Numbered from the stretch's first letter, positions 28,504 to 38,519 are shown. The stretch: 64,000 nucleotides of DNA from Proteus myxofaciens ATCC 19692 (GCF_001654855.1 NZ_LXEN01000154.1:1-64000); one strand, 5' to 3'. Notes: a model not told the origin generated them from the letters alone. A program made the numbers and translations.

Positions 28504-29895
28504 TTATTTGATAGTTAACTCAGCTTCTTCTTCTTGGTTAAAAATATCTTTATCTGTTTCTTTCATTAACTGGCTTGTGATTGTTCCTGCTGTCATTGAA
28601 CCACTAACGTTTAAGGCAGTTCGTCCCATATCAATTAATGGCTCTACAGAGATTAAAAGAGCAACTAATGTAACTGGTAAGCCCATTGCCGGTAATACGA
28701 TTAGGGCCGCGAAAGTAGCACCACCACCAACACCAGCAACACCGGCTGAACTAATAGTAACAATACCTACTAACGTTGCAATCCATAATGGATCAAATGG
28801 ATTAATACCTACAGTAGGTGCAACCATAACTGCGAGCATTGCAGGATAAATACCGGCACAACCATTTTGGCCAATAGTTGCACCAAAGGAAGATGAAAAA
28901 CTTGCTATAGATTCAGGAACACCAATACGACGAGTTTGTGTCTCGATATTCATTGGAATACTTGCTGCACTTGAACGGCTTGTGAATGCGAAGGCAAGTA
29001 GTGGACCTGCTTTTTTAAAGAATTTAATTGGACTAAGACCTGTAAAGGTGACTAATAAACCATGAACTAGGAACATTAGACCGATAGCAACATAAGAGGC
29101 AACAACAAAGCTACCGAGTTGGATAATGTCGTGCATATTAGAACTCGCAACAACTTTAGTCATGAGCGCCATAACACCGTAAGGCGTTAACGCCATCACG
29201 ATACGTACTAATTTCATTATCCATGCTTGTAAACAATCAATTGCAGCTAATACTTTTTCACCACGAGGTTTATCATCTTTTAGTAGCTTCAATGCAGCCA
29301 TACCTAAGAAAACGGCAAAGATAACAACACTTATAATAGATGTAGAGCTGGCTCCTGTTAAATCAGCAAATGGATTTTTAGGCACAAATGAAAGTATTAA
29401 CTGTGGAACAGTTAAATCAGAAACCTTACCAATATAATTTTGTTGAATAGCGACTAAACGCTGTGCTTCTTGCTCCCCTTGAACAAGACCTTCTGCGGTT
29501 AAACCAAAGAGGTTGGCAATAACGATACCAATCAATGCAGAAATAGCAGTAGTAAAAAGTAATGTACCAATGGTTAATCCACTGATTTTACCTAAAGAGG
29601 AAGCTTGGTGTAAGCGCGAAACAGCGCTTAAAATTGATGCGAAGACTAAAGGCATAATAACCATCTGTAACAGCTGTACATAGCCATTACCAACGATATT
29701 AAACCAAAGAATAGATTCTTTAATAATAGGATCGTGTGAGTCATAGAATGCGTGTAGCGCTAATCCAAAAGCTACCCCGAATACTAAACCAACAATAACT
29801 TTCTTTGACAGGCTCCACTGACGTTGGCTTAATTTTGCCAAGATGAGCAATAGCACCACAAAGACGAGTACGTTAATAATTAACGGAAAATTCAT
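28504..29895 (-). CDS. tcyP: L-cystine:cation symporter TcyP (YdjN)
   Basis: A 463-residue dicarboxylate/amino-acid:cation symporter (DAACS) family protein of exactly the E. coli TcyP length, beginning [16 protein letters not shown]. Family landmarks are [11 protein letters not shown] (HP1 serine-rich loop), [20 protein letters not shown] and the C-terminal [10 protein letters not shown]. It imports L-cystine and some analogues. In E. coli it belongs to the CysB regulon. The neighbouring ydjM and yniCBA genes are also its E. coli neighbours. Confidence 0.95.
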   Translation of the reverse strand: MNFPLIINVLVFVVLLLILAKLSQRQWSLSKKVIVGLVFGVAFGLALHAFYDSHDPIIKESILWFNIVGNGYVQLLQMVIMPLVFASILSAVSRLHQASSLGKISGLTIGTLLFTTAISALIGIVIANLFGLTAEGLVQGEQEAQRLVAIQQNYIGKVSDLTVPQLILSFVPKNPFADLTGASSTSIISVVIFAVFLGMAALKLLKDDKPRGEKVLAAIDCLQAWIMKLVRIVMALTPYGVMALMTKVVASSNMHDIIQLGSFVVASYVAIGLMFLVHGLLVTFTGLSPIKFFKKAGPLLAFAFTSRSSAASIPMNIETQTRRIGVPESIASFSSSFGATIGQNGCAGIYPAMLAVMVAPTVGINPFDPLWIATLVGIVTISSAGVAGVGGGATFAALIVLPAMGLPVTLVALLISVEPLIDMGRTALNVSGSMTAGTITSQLMKETDKDIFNQEEEAELTIK

Positions 29896-30150
29896 CTTAA
29901 CTCTCCAACGAGATCTTTATTTATGTAATTTCAGCGATTGTATGCGGTATGAGTTCTTAAGTTATAAGAAAGGGAATAACAGCAACAATTCGCTATATAG
30001 TAACAGTATTGTTAATAACTTTTTATAATTAATTATTATTTTATATAGCTGTTTGGTTATAAAAACAAGAGTGATACATCTAAAAGAGAATATTAGTACT
30101 AAATATATGAGTCATAACATAGTTAGATAGGCAAGTATAAACGACTAAGT

Positions 30151-30711
30151 TTAGACACGTTTATCGTGATACATCTGTAACCAGTTATTAATTTGTGCTG
30201 GAAGTGAAATGGCAAGGTGAGGGGGGATAAATAATGCACCAATAAGAATAAGAACAGAAATAAAACGTTCTCCTTTTTTATTATTTTTTTTATTTAAAAT
30301 AGGAAGTGTAAAACGTGCTTTTAAAGGCCATAAAAGAGGTACTCCAGAAGGAGTCAGTATATCTGCAATAAGATGGCTTAAATAGCCTAACAATAAAGCA
30401 TGAAAAATATCAGCAGAGATATCCCAACGAGGTGTAATTTGTGTTTCCCATAAAATAGCTAGGCCACAAAATGCTAATAAGCTATGTGTGAAGCCCCGAT
30501 GACCACAAAGTTTAGATAAAGGTAGCGAAATAATACGAAATAATCGCCCAAGAATGGAGCCTGGATGATCTAAATCGGGTAAAAGTGAGCCTAATAAGAC
30601 AGCCGGTATCATGTGAAACCAATCACCCTGAGCAAGAACGGGAGTAATATTTAATTTCTGTGCCAATACCAATGTGGCAACTGAAAAAAGTAAATGTCCT
30701 TCTGCTGTCAT
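30151..30711 (-). CDS. ydjM: Inner-membrane metal-dependent hydrolase-like YdjM
   Basis: A 186-residue protein of the YdjM/LexA-regulated membrane hydrolase family (DUF457). It carries LLGSLLPDLDHPGS and LCGHRGFTHS, the Asp/His motif typical of the family, and about four hydrophobic segments. E. coli YdjM is induced by DNA damage; a perfect CTGT-N8-ACAG operator lies 25 bases before this start, so the SOS control is conserved. The biochemical role is unknown. Confidence 0.92.
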   Translation of the reverse strand: MTAEGHLLFSVATLVLAQKLNITPVLAQGDWFHMIPAVLLGSLLPDLDHPGSILGRLFRIISLPLSKLCGHRGFTHSLLAFCGLAILWETQITPRWDISADIFHALLLGYLSHLIADILTPSGVPLLWPLKARFTLPILNKKNNKKGERFISVLILIGALFIPPHLAISLPAQINNWLQMYHDKRV

Positions 30712-30735
30712 TCCATTTCTGATTCTGATTATTTG

Positions 30736-30751
30736 CTGTTCATTTATACAG
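30736..30751 (-). promoter_or_regulatory. LexA (SOS) box of ydjM
   Basis: CTGTTCATTTATACAG has the complete CTGT-N8-ACAG core with an AT-rich centre. It lies 25 bases upstream of ydjM, in its promoter zone. Confidence 0.9.
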
Positions 30752-30968
30752 TGATTTAGTATAAAGGTTTTTTTGTTAACTTACAGCCATAAAAGAAAGA
30801 AATTGTCTTAAATATTAATGGATAACAGGAAGATTTTATTTTGTTGAGTTAAAAATGAACGTATTTAAGATAAGTAACTGAAAAAAGAAAGCAGATATAC
30901 AGTTATTGAATAAAAAAGAAGGGGATATTGGTAATTTTTTTAGTCAACATCCCCATAATCAATAAAGG

Positions 30969-31637
30969 TTATCCTAATAAATCTTCGCGAGTTAACTCAT
31001 TTAATGAAGATAATTTAACATCGGCTAATCCCCATTGCTTATCATTGTATTGCTCAGCAGATGGCACAACGATAGAGCGCATTCTTGCTGCTTTACAAGC
31101 AATCATGCCATTTCTTGAATCTTCTAATGAAACACAAAAAACAGGATCGACATTTAAGGCTTGAGATGCAAGAAGATACACTTCTGGATGTGGTTTACTA
31201 TGAGGTAATTGATCAGCAGAAATAAGTGCAGAGAAATAGTGGCGAATATTAAATAACTCAAGCACTCGTTCTAGCATAAATAAAGGTGATGCTGAAGCTA
31301 ACGCCATTTTTAATCCCATGGATTGGCAAAGAGAAAGTGCATGTTCAACGCCAGGGAGTAGTGGTTTTGTTTCTTCAATAAGACCAACAACACGTGCAAC
31401 CATTCGTTGTTTGGCTTCTTCTTTTGAAACACCTTGCCATGGCGATGCGGTATACCACATATCAATAACTTCGTTAATTCTTAGGCCAACCATATCTGGC
31501 ATACTTGATGCGAGAGATAAATCAACACCTAATTCAGCAAAGATCTCATGTTCAGCTTGCTTCCAAAACGGCTCAGAGTCGATTAATAAACCATCCATAT
31601 CAAAAATAGCAGCTTCAATTGGGAACTTAAAAGGCAT
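30969..31637 (-). CDS. yniC: HAD sugar phosphatase YniC (HxpB)
   Basis: A 222-residue HAD-superfamily phosphatase acting on 2-deoxyglucose-6-phosphate and related hexitol phosphates in E. coli. Motif I is DMDGLLIDSE (nucleophile and acid Asp), motif II lies in LASASP, the Lys in SKPHPEVY and motif IV in LEDSRNG. The helical cap lies between motifs I and II. It is monocistronic, with yniB divergent beyond it. An imperfect hairpin near 30919-30955 may end the transcript. Confidence 0.93.
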   Translation of the reverse strand: MPFKFPIEAAIFDMDGLLIDSEPFWKQAEHEIFAELGVDLSLASSMPDMVGLRINEVIDMWYTASPWQGVSKEEAKQRMVARVVGLIEETKPLLPGVEHALSLCQSMGLKMALASASPLFMLERVLELFNIRHYFSALISADQLPHSKPHPEVYLLASQALNVDPVFCVSLEDSRNGMIACKAARMRSIVVPSAEQYNDKQWGLADVKLSSLNELTREDLLG

Positions 31638-31835
31638 GTTACTCTCCGTAAATAAGGTCTATATTCTTGATATATGATTGTATCAAGAGTCAGCAGGAAA
31701 ATCTTTTAATCAGTTTCTTATTTATTTTTTAAAATAAATAAGGACAATAGCGACACTTAATTTATTACGGTATTAGCCACTAATTAGGCTACGATAAAGA
31801 GATAGATATTGAAGAATTCGACTAGTGAGGATGTG

Positions 31836-32375
31836 ATGAATTATCAACATGCGGGACTTTATGCCATAGCAAAGCGAATTTTGGGATGGCTGATTTTTAT
31901 TCCTGCCTTTATTTCTACGGCTATTTCATTAATAAAACTAGCGATACTACCTCGTCCAAGCGGTGAAGGCATTCACGCTGTTATTAATGATTTTTTTCGC
32001 GTTTTAGCAGAGATGGTGCAATTTAATACTTCATTTCTTAATTTCTTCTGGCGTAATTCTCCTACCCCTAATACACAAATGGGATTTAGCCAAGAAAATA
32101 TTCTCTTTTTTGTTATCTTCTTTTTAATGTTTGTAGGTTTAGCCTTTAGCGCATCAGGGCTAAGAATGTATCGACAAGCAAAATACTTAAAAGAAAATGT
32201 GCAAGACCAGTTAATTATAGAAAGAGCGATGAAAAGCGGTGTAACAAAGGAAGAGCTACAACAGAATATTCAATTACCACGGCACACTATTTTTACACAG
32301 ATTATGGTGCTATATCTTTCACCCATTATCGTGATTGCTATTGGTTATTTTCTATTACAATTCTTAGGCTGGTAG
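31836..32375 (+). CDS. yniB: Inner-membrane protein YniB
   Basis: A 179-residue membrane protein like E. coli YniB (178 residues), with three to four hydrophobic segments (for example ILGWLIFIPAFISTAISLI). The start is the ATG at 31836, with GTGAGG just before it; the longer open frame has only a TTG. Function unknown. It lies between yniC and yniA, as in E. coli, and ends before a bidirectional terminator. Confidence 0.88.
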   Translation: MNYQHAGLYAIAKRILGWLIFIPAFISTAISLIKLAILPRPSGEGIHAVINDFFRVLAEMVQFNTSFLNFFWRNSPTPNTQMGFSQENILFFVIFFLMFVGLAFSASGLRMYRQAKYLKENVQDQLIIERAMKSGVTKEELQQNIQLPRHTIFTQIMVLYLSPIIVIAIGYFLLQFLGW

Positions 32376-32410
32376 AACTAGTATTTCATTTAATGAAAGG
32401 CATATTAAAT

Positions 32411-32456
32411 AAAAAAACCTCGCGCCATTTGGTTAATGTTAGCGAGGTCGTTTTTT
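32411..32456. terminator. Bidirectional terminator, yniB / yniA
   Basis: The stem ACCTCGC/GCGAGGT (32418-32424 with 32442-32448) is flanked by an A run on the left and a T run on the right, suiting both convergent genes. Confidence 0.8.
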
Positions 32457-32487
32457 ACAATTCTATTGAGATATAAAGGATTGATTA

Positions 32488-33360
32488 TTAATCTGACGCT
32501 AATAATTCATCAATAATTTTTCTTGCTGCCAGATAATTTTTTTCATCGCCAAATAAATTACAACGGTTGAGAAAATAATAAAGCTGATAAAGAGGTTGGC
32601 GAGCTAAAAATTTGTCTGCTAAAGGCCAAATATTCTGATAACCATCAAAAATTGTCGTTGGAACTGATGAATATAACGGCAACATAGCGATATCACATTC
32701 TCTATCACCCCAATAACATGCGGGATCAAAAACGGCACCTTCAGATTGACCGATAGCAGCACAATTTTTTGGCCATAAATTGCCATGTAATAGAGAAGGC
32801 TGTGGATTATGGCCAGCAAGACGTTGCTTAACAATACTCACAATTTCATTGATATCGCCAAAAACCATCCCTTTTTCTGAAGCAAGCTGTAATTGAATAC
32901 CAATACGTTTTTCAGCGTAGAATTGATCCCAGTGTTTTTCCCAACGATTTGATTGTGGCGTAGTATCTATTTGTGTATCAAAGTCAAAACCATAGCTAGG
33001 CTGCTCTTCCCATTGATGTAATTTTGCGAGCTGTTGACCAAAACAATAGGCATTATGAGGAGTGAAAGACTGAATAGGTAAAAATTCAAGAAGTAAAAAA
33101 CTGGCATCTTTGCTTTTACCAATACCCAATATACGAGGTGTCTTAATTGTTTGGCTTTTTGCTAATATTTCTAACTGTTCTGCTTCATTTTTAAAATTAG
33201 GCAGAAATTCACGTAAATTGGATTTTACGAAGATGGGAGTATCACCATAATGAATTTTCCACGTATGATGGATATCACCATTAGAAAGGTGGAGCTTATC
33301 TGTTATTTTTGCTGAAAATCCTAAGTTAGAATCCAGTAAACGACCTATATTCTGCCACAT
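32488..33360 (-). CDS. yniA: Fructosamine kinase-like YniA with altered catalytic motif
   Basis: A 290-residue fructosamine/ketosamine kinase-fold protein. Present are FVKSN (ATP-site Lys), LLEFLP hinge, and FDPACYWGDRECD (the DFD-equivalent metal site). The catalytic loop reads LLHGNLWPKNC, where E. coli YniA and kinases of this fold have LLHGDLWSGNC: Asn194 replaces the catalytic Asp. The codon is plainly AAT. Either activity is reduced or the protein has another role, or it is a recent loss. It reads toward yniB. Confidence 0.88.
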   Translation of the reverse strand: MWQNIGRLLDSNLGFSAKITDKLHLSNGDIHHTWKIHYGDTPIFVKSNLREFLPNFKNEAEQLEILAKSQTIKTPRILGIGKSKDASFLLLEFLPIQSFTPHNAYCFGQQLAKLHQWEEQPSYGFDFDTQIDTTPQSNRWEKHWDQFYAEKRIGIQLQLASEKGMVFGDINEIVSIVKQRLAGHNPQPSLLHGNLWPKNCAAIGQSEGAVFDPACYWGDRECDIAMLPLYSSVPTTIFDGYQNIWPLADKFLARQPLYQLYYFLNRCNLFGDEKNYLAARKIIDELLASD

Positions 33361-33464
33361 AGATTACACCTCGCAAAGTTGTTTACTTAGTAGTCCCAAA
33401 TAGTAACGAGCGATGTTTATACTATGACAATAACACTTTAATTAAATCAATAAAATATAAAGCT

Positions 33465-33490
33465 AAAAAACGGGATGATTATCCCGTTTT
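33465..33490 (-). terminator. Terminator of the sit operon
   Basis: A 10-bp stem AAAACGGGAT/ATCCCGTTTT with a GATT loop and a T run on the minus strand, 28 bases past the sitD stop. Confidence 0.88.
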
Positions 33491-33517
33491 TATTAGAATT
33501 GCTAATACTATTCAATA

Positions 33518-34375
33518 TTAAGCATCAGCAGGATGAGTTTGTCTTTTTATTTTTGCTAATTTAACTTGATTACATAATAGCGCAATAATAAAGAATACGG
33601 CTTGTGTTAGTACAATACAAGGTCCTGTGGCGCCATCGATATGGAAGCTAATTAATGTACCAATAACACTAGAGAGAACAGAAAAGAAAATCGCTAATGA
33701 AATCATACGAGGGAAGCTACGCGTTAACAAATAAGCTGTGATACCCGGTGAAATTAGCATAGCAACAACTAATATAATTCCCACTGCTTGCATTGATGCC
33801 ACAATGGTTAATGCTAAAATAGACAGTAAACCATAGTGTAATAACGTCACAGGCAAACCGACAATTCTAGCTTGGTTAGGATCAAAACAATAAAGCATAA
33901 AATCTTTTTGTTTTGCCAACATGATACTGATTGTAATCAGGCAGATAATACCAATTTGGATTAAAACCTCAGGTGTTATACCAAGAATATTACCAAATAA
34001 GATATGCATTAAGTGTTGGTCTGTATCGACGCTAGCAAAAATTACTAAACCTATTGCGAACATACCTGAGAATACAATTCCCATGACAGTATCTTCTTTA
34101 ATACGGCTGTGTTCTTTTAAATAACCGGTTGCCACAGAGCATAACAGGCCAGAAAGAAAGGCTCCTATTGTTAATGGGATAGCAGTAACATATGCCAAAA
34201 CCACACCCGGTAAAACGGCATGAGAAATAGCATCTCCCATTAGTGACCAGCCTTTCAATACCATATAGCAAGACAAAATAGCGCATGCGATACCAATAAT
34301 TATCGCAGCAATAATTGCCCGTTGCATGAAAGGGTATTGAAAAGGTTCAATGAAGAAATCGATGAATTCACTCAT
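33518..34375 (-). CDS. sitD: Mn/Fe ABC transporter permease SitD
   Basis: A 285-residue ABC-3 family permease with about eight membrane segments (ILSCYMVLKGWSLMGDAISH is the family motif). It forms a heterodimeric channel with SitC and overlaps the sitC stop by four bases. It is the last gene of sitABCD. The transporter imports Mn2+ and Fe2+ and supports oxidative-stress resistance and virulence in enterobacteria. Confidence 0.94.
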   Translation of the reverse strand: MSEFIDFFIEPFQYPFMQRAIIAAIIIGIACAILSCYMVLKGWSLMGDAISHAVLPGVVLAYVTAIPLTIGAFLSGLLCSVATGYLKEHSRIKEDTVMGIVFSGMFAIGLVIFASVDTDQHLMHILFGNILGITPEVLIQIGIICLITISIMLAKQKDFMLYCFDPNQARIVGLPVTLLHYGLLSILALTIVASMQAVGIILVVAMLISPGITAYLLTRSFPRMISLAIFFSVLSSVIGTLISFHIDGATGPCIVLTQAVFFIIALLCNQVKLAKIKRQTHPADA

Positions 34376-35283
34376 AGTTGCACCTCTTCTTTCTTAGCAA
34401 CATCGCTTGATGAATTAGATTGCGCCATCAATTCTTGTGATGTTCGATGTGCACGACGACGAGCGGCTAACATGCCATGCTTAGGCGCAAATAAGAAGGC
34501 GAGTAAGAAAAGGAGCGTTTGCATGGTGACAATAACACCACCTGTAGCACCATCGAAGAAATAGCTGAGATAAGCGCCTACACCACTGGTTACTGTACCG
34601 ATACATATAGCGATAATAGCAAGGCGCTTAAATTGATCTGTGAGTAAATACGCTGTTGCTCCTGGTGTGACTACCATGGCAATAACAAGAATAGCGCCCA
34701 CAGTTTGTAATGCGGCTACAGTACAGGCACTTAATAATGTAAAAAAGATAATTTTTAATTTTAGTGGCGATAAACCAATGGAACGAGCGTGAATTTCGTC
34801 GAAAAAAACCACCAATAAATCTTTCCAAATACAAAAGAGCACTAAGAAAGATATTCCTGTGATAATAACAACTTGCCACACGTCTTCATCAGCAATACCG
34901 AGAATATTACCAAGAATAATGGTCTGAACATTGACAGATGTTGGATTTAGCGATACTAGCAACAGACCAAATGCAAAAAAGGTTGAGAAGATAAAACCAA
35001 TAACAGCATCTTCACGTAGACGCGTGATATGACGAATAAAGGTCATTGAAAGTGCAGCAAGTAAGCCTGTGAAAAAGGCACCAACGGCATAAGGTAACCC
35101 TAAAATATAAGCACCGGCAACACCAGGAACGACAGAGTGAGAGAGCGCATCTCCCATTAAAGACCAACCTTTAAGAATAAGATAGGAGGAAAGAAAAGCA
35201 CAGACAGCACCTACTAAGGCACTTACCCATATGGCTTTTACCATATAATTATATTCAAAAGGTTGAAGGAGGACATCTAGCAT
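34372..35283 (-). CDS. sitC: Mn/Fe ABC transporter permease SitC
   Basis: A 303-residue ABC-3 permease paralogous to SitD, sharing the LKGWSLMGDALSHSVVPG segment. About eight membrane segments and a hydrophilic C-terminal tail (RRRAHRTSQELMAQ). It starts two bases after the sitB stop and overlaps sitD by four bases, so the operon is tightly coupled. Confidence 0.94.
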   Translation of the reverse strand: MLDVLLQPFEYNYMVKAIWVSALVGAVCAFLSSYLILKGWSLMGDALSHSVVPGVAGAYILGLPYAVGAFFTGLLAALSMTFIRHITRLREDAVIGFIFSTFFAFGLLLVSLNPTSVNVQTIILGNILGIADEDVWQVVIITGISFLVLFCIWKDLLVVFFDEIHARSIGLSPLKLKIIFFTLLSACTVAALQTVGAILVIAMVVTPGATAYLLTDQFKRLAIIAICIGTVTSGVGAYLSYFFDGATGGVIVTMQTLLFLLAFLFAPKHGMLAARRRAHRTSQELMAQSNSSSDVAKKEEVQL

Positions 35284-35285
35284 GG

Positions 35286-36173
35286 CTAATCTCCTTGTTT
35301 ACGTTGGCTTTGATGTGCTGGAGTATGTTTCTCTTTATGACCATAGAAAACAGCGGCTCTTTCATCATCGGTAATAACAGTCAGAGAACGAGGATCATCA
35401 TCATCATGGAGATCAGGACCAGATAGACTGATATGACGCAATACACCGCCAAAAGCGTGTTCTAAGTTCTTTTGCGTGAAGGTTGTTTCAGTTGGACCAC
35501 TGTCTAATACAGTACGGTTAATAAGAATAACGTGATCGCAAAATTCAGGTACACTACCTAAGTTATGTGTGGAAACTAAAACAAGGTGGCCTTCTTCACG
35601 TAGATTGCGTAGAAGCTCAATAATGGCATTTTCTGTTTTAACATCGACACCCGTAAACGGCTCATCAAGTAACAAAACAGTGCCTTCTTGTGCCATTGCG
35701 CGAGCAAGGAAAACACGTTTTTTTTGACCGCCTGAAAGCTCGCCTATTTGACGATGACCTAATCCTGATAAACCAACACGCTCTAATGAGGCTTCAACAA
35801 CATCATGGTCCTCTTTTGAGGGAATACGAAAAAAACCCATTTTTCCGTAACGTCCCATCATTACAACATCAGAAACGAGAACGGGAAAGTTCCAATCGAC
35901 TTCTTCAGTTTGAGGCACATAAGCAATCATATTTTGCTTTAAGGCTTGCTGAATAGGACTATCGTTTAATGTCACTTTACCTTTTGAGGGCTTTACTAAC
36001 CCCATAATGGTTTTAAATAACGTTGATTTACCACTACCATTAATTCCCACTAGGGCACAAATTGTGCCACCAGTGATAGAAAAACTTGCGTCATAAATTG
36101 CCGTATGGCCGTTATTATAGGTGACTGTTGCATTATCAACAGTCAGTGTTGGATTCGCTTTCTTATTACTCAT
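35286..36173 (-). CDS. sitB: Mn/Fe ABC transporter ATPase SitB
   Basis: A 295-residue ATPase with Walker [10 protein letters not shown], signature [14 protein letters not shown], Walker [13 protein letters not shown] and switch His in STHNLG. It powers SitC/SitD. Its start overlaps the sitA stop by four bases. A His/Asp-rich stretch ([10 protein letters not shown]) lies in the C-terminal part, a possible metal-contacting region by inference. Confidence 0.94.
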   Translation of the reverse strand: MSNKKANPTLTVDNATVTYNNGHTAIYDASFSITGGTICALVGINGSGKSTLFKTIMGLVKPSKGKVTLNDSPIQQALKQNMIAYVPQTEEVDWNFPVLVSDVVMMGRYGKMGFFRIPSKEDHDVVEASLERVGLSGLGHRQIGELSGGQKKRVFLARAMAQEGTVLLLDEPFTGVDVKTENAIIELLRNLREEGHLVLVSTHNLGSVPEFCDHVILINRTVLDSGPTETTFTQKNLEHAFGGVLRHISLSGPDLHDDDDPRSLTVITDDERAAVFYGHKEKHTPAHQSQRKQGD

Positions 36174-37078
36174 TGTCCAAATCCTTTAGCAATTGTATCA
36201 ACAGTGGTGTTGAGTAGATCAATATAAGTTGGTACTTCACCGCCTTCAGCTGATAAAGAGTCGACGTAAAGTACACCACCATATTTTGCACCCGTTTCTT
36301 TGCTCACTTGTTTTGCTGGCTTATCTGAAATTGTACTCTCACTAAATACAACGGGAATGTTATTTTTTCTAACTGTATCAATAACATATTTAACTTGTTG
36401 AGGCGTGCCTTGCTCTTCTGCGTTAATTGGCCATAAGTAAACTTCTTTAAAGTCATAGTCATTAGTTAAATAACTAAAAGCACCTTCACTAGTGACTAAC
36501 CAACGCTCTTCTTGTGGAATACGAGACAATCTTTCACGTAAAGGTGCATCTAGTTGTTTGATTTGGTCTGCATAACGTGCAGCATTTTGATTATAGATGT
36601 CTGCATTTTCAGGATCATGTTCAACTAACGCTTTACGAATATTTTCAATATAGATGAGTGCGTTATTAGGTGACATCCACGCATGTGGATTGGGATTATT
36701 TTTGTATGCACCTTCACGAATTGGCATCGGTGTTATACCTTCTGTCACAACAACAGCGGGTACATTACGTAATTCATTGAAGAAACGCTCAAACCAACGT
36801 TCAAGATTCAAGCCATTCCATAAAATAAGATCCGCTTTTTGTGCTTTAACGATATCTTTTGGAGTAGGTTGATAATCATGAATTTCAGCGCCAGGTTTAG
36901 TAATTGACTCAACAACTGCGGCATCACCGGCGACATTTTGTGCAATATCTTGAATAATAGTGAAAGTTGTGACAACTTTAAGCTTTTCTTTTGCTTGCGC
37001 AGGGGTAATAAAAAAGACGGAAGCCATAAGACAGACGGCAGTAAGTGAAATTTTATTTACAGAACGAATTATATCCAT
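36170..37078 (-). CDS. sitA: Periplasmic Mn/Fe-binding protein SitA
   Basis: A 302-residue cluster A-I metal-binding protein. The signal peptide ends at AQA (about residue 29). Metal ligands are visible in [11 protein letters not shown] (His), NPHAWMSP (His), a Glu in NAEEQGTP and an Asp near VLYVDSLS. It captures Mn2+ or Fe2+ for SitBCD. It is the first gene of the operon, with a Fur box 37-55 bases upstream. Confidence 0.94.
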   Translation of the reverse strand: MDIIRSVNKISLTAVCLMASVFFITPAQAKEKLKVVTTFTIIQDIAQNVAGDAAVVESITKPGAEIHDYQPTPKDIVKAQKADLILWNGLNLERWFERFFNELRNVPAVVVTEGITPMPIREGAYKNNPNPHAWMSPNNALIYIENIRKALVEHDPENADIYNQNAARYADQIKQLDAPLRERLSRIPQEERWLVTSEGAFSYLTNDYDFKEVYLWPINAEEQGTPQQVKYVIDTVRKNNIPVVFSESTISDKPAKQVSKETGAKYGGVLYVDSLSAEGGEVPTYIDLLNTTVDTIAKGFGQ

Positions 37079-37114
37079 ATTATTATTACCTTATAGTTGT
37101 AGAGAGTTTTAATT

Positions 37115-37133
37115 GATAATGATTATCAATATC
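37115..37133 (-). promoter_or_regulatory. Fur box of sitABCD
   Basis: GATAATGATTATCAATATC matches the 19-base Fur consensus at 17 positions. It lies 37 bases before sitA, in the expected promoter zone. An MntR site was not recognised. Confidence 0.88.
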
Positions 37134-37409
37134 ATTTCAAAAAAGTCAAGCTATCTCTGCCGTAAAAGCTTTAATTGATAACACCATGTATTTCAACAAA
37201 TGTTAAGTAGATTATCGCGCTTTATCATAAAAATTAACAATAGAGTGTAACTATTTGTGTAAAAGGTTACTTAAATATTCATCATTCCATATCAATAAGT
37301 TACTTTCATCTGCTCACAAAAGCTCACTATTGGGCCACAATTCAGCACTTTTTCTTCTTCATAAAGTCTGGTAGATAGACTTCTTATCTCATGAAATGTA
37401 GGTTTATTT

Positions 37410-37912
37410 TCACTTTCTGGCGATGCTGGCAAAAACGGTTGCGTAAAGAGGTTTACTTACGTCAAAGAGGGTGTCTTCATTTTTATCAATACTATCCAGA
37501 ACCTCTCTTAATAACCAGACAATTGCATTCAGTTTTAAGTCTAGAGGTATCGCTATCTTTGCGCCTGTTTTTATTTATGTAACATATAGACGATCATTTC
37601 TTATATCTTCATATTTTATATTTGTGATACCGCTTATCTTCAGTGCCGTTAACAGAGATAACAAGAAGAACAGATGATACTTCTTCCTAATGTTATTCAG
37701 TGTATATTTAAAATCCTCTAGTGATAAACCAGATCTTTGTACAGTTATTTTTTGTGACCGTGTAACGGATATAAAATCGGTTGTTAGAACTCCTTCAACT
37801 ATTGCTGATGATTTATTTAAACCAACGCTTAATTCTCGTGATAAATTTCAGGAGTTATATTAATAAATTTTCCATACCTGGCATTAATTATAAATCTTTT
37901 TAATGTTTTCTG
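37410..37912 (-). pseudogene. Decayed phage tyrosine integrase
   Basis: Reading the minus strand gives an integrase-like frame across 37413-37847 with one internal TAA (37575-37577). Recognisable pieces in order: SLEDFKYTLNNIRKKYH, ITNIKYEDIRNDRLYVT, the internal stop, then KTGAKIAIPLDLKLNAI. The KTGAKIAIPL segment is the hallmark of P2- and P4-like integrases just after the first catalytic Arg region, which here reads ALKISGI and has lost the Arg. A further fragment upstream (KTLKRFIINARYGKF, to about 37912) is in another frame. The C-terminal His-x-x-Arg and Tyr motifs are missing. It is dead and marks an old insertion beside sitA. Confidence 0.75.
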
Positions 37913-38052
37913 TTTCTTTAATACATTGAAAACTGATGTTTTTCTTTTTTTATAAATATGTTTAGCTGCTGTTGATTTTTGCAAAATAAAGATTATGAGC
38001 TATCATATAAGATAATCTAATGATTTTTTTCAATTCACAATAAGAAGTATTT

Positions 38053-38388
38053 ATGACAGCTAAAGTTTATGGAGAACCATATTACGACTTTCCAGTTAAA
38101 GATGGTCAAGAAATTACGGCTAAAGAGCTAAAAGCTGCTTATGATGATGGTCATCAATTTATTAGAATTAAGTTAACGGATGGACATTTTTCACCAAAAA
38201 TTACTTTATTTCCTAGTGATGAGTTATCTGAAGTGAATGGTGGATTGGTTTATGTTGATAATGCTTCATCTAAAAGTACACTTTTTGTTGTTTACGGGGA
38301 TAATGATAGCCCTATAAAGATGACCCCCGGTGAAATTCGTAGTGCATACGGAACCAGCAAGTCAGGTTGGAAGGTCTATATTCACTAA
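38053..38388 (+). CDS. Hypothetical protein with an internal repeat
   Basis: A 111-residue soluble acidic protein I do not recognise. Two halves look related: DGQEITAKELKAAYDDGHQF (about residues 18-37) and SPIKMTPGEIRSAYGTSKSG (about 85-104), each followed by a short beta-like stretch (IRIKL, WKVYI). No signal peptide or membrane segment. AAGAAG precedes the ATG at usable spacing. It lies in a region of decayed mobile DNA with higher AT content, so it may be cargo of that element. An imperfect hairpin near 38437-38477 could end its transcript. Confidence 0.6.
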   Translation: MTAKVYGEPYYDFPVKDGQEITAKELKAAYDDGHQFIRIKLTDGHFSPKITLFPSDELSEVNGGLVYVDNASSKSTLFVVYGDNDSPIKMTPGEIRSAYGTSKSGWKVYIH

Positions 38389-38519
38389 TATTCCTCTTTA
38401 TTTCATAGGCAATGAATAATTTGGATCGTTATGTGATTAGGGACACCAGATATCCATCGACCAAAATATAATCTGATGTCTCTTTCTATTCTAATTTCCC
38501 GAATCGAGGGAATCATTTT

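Noticed and set aside
37391-37863. Plus-strand reading frames of about 57-68 codons beside sitA
   Set aside because: The opposite strand of the same DNA translates to recognisable integrase segments, so these frames are shadows; none has a ribosome site.
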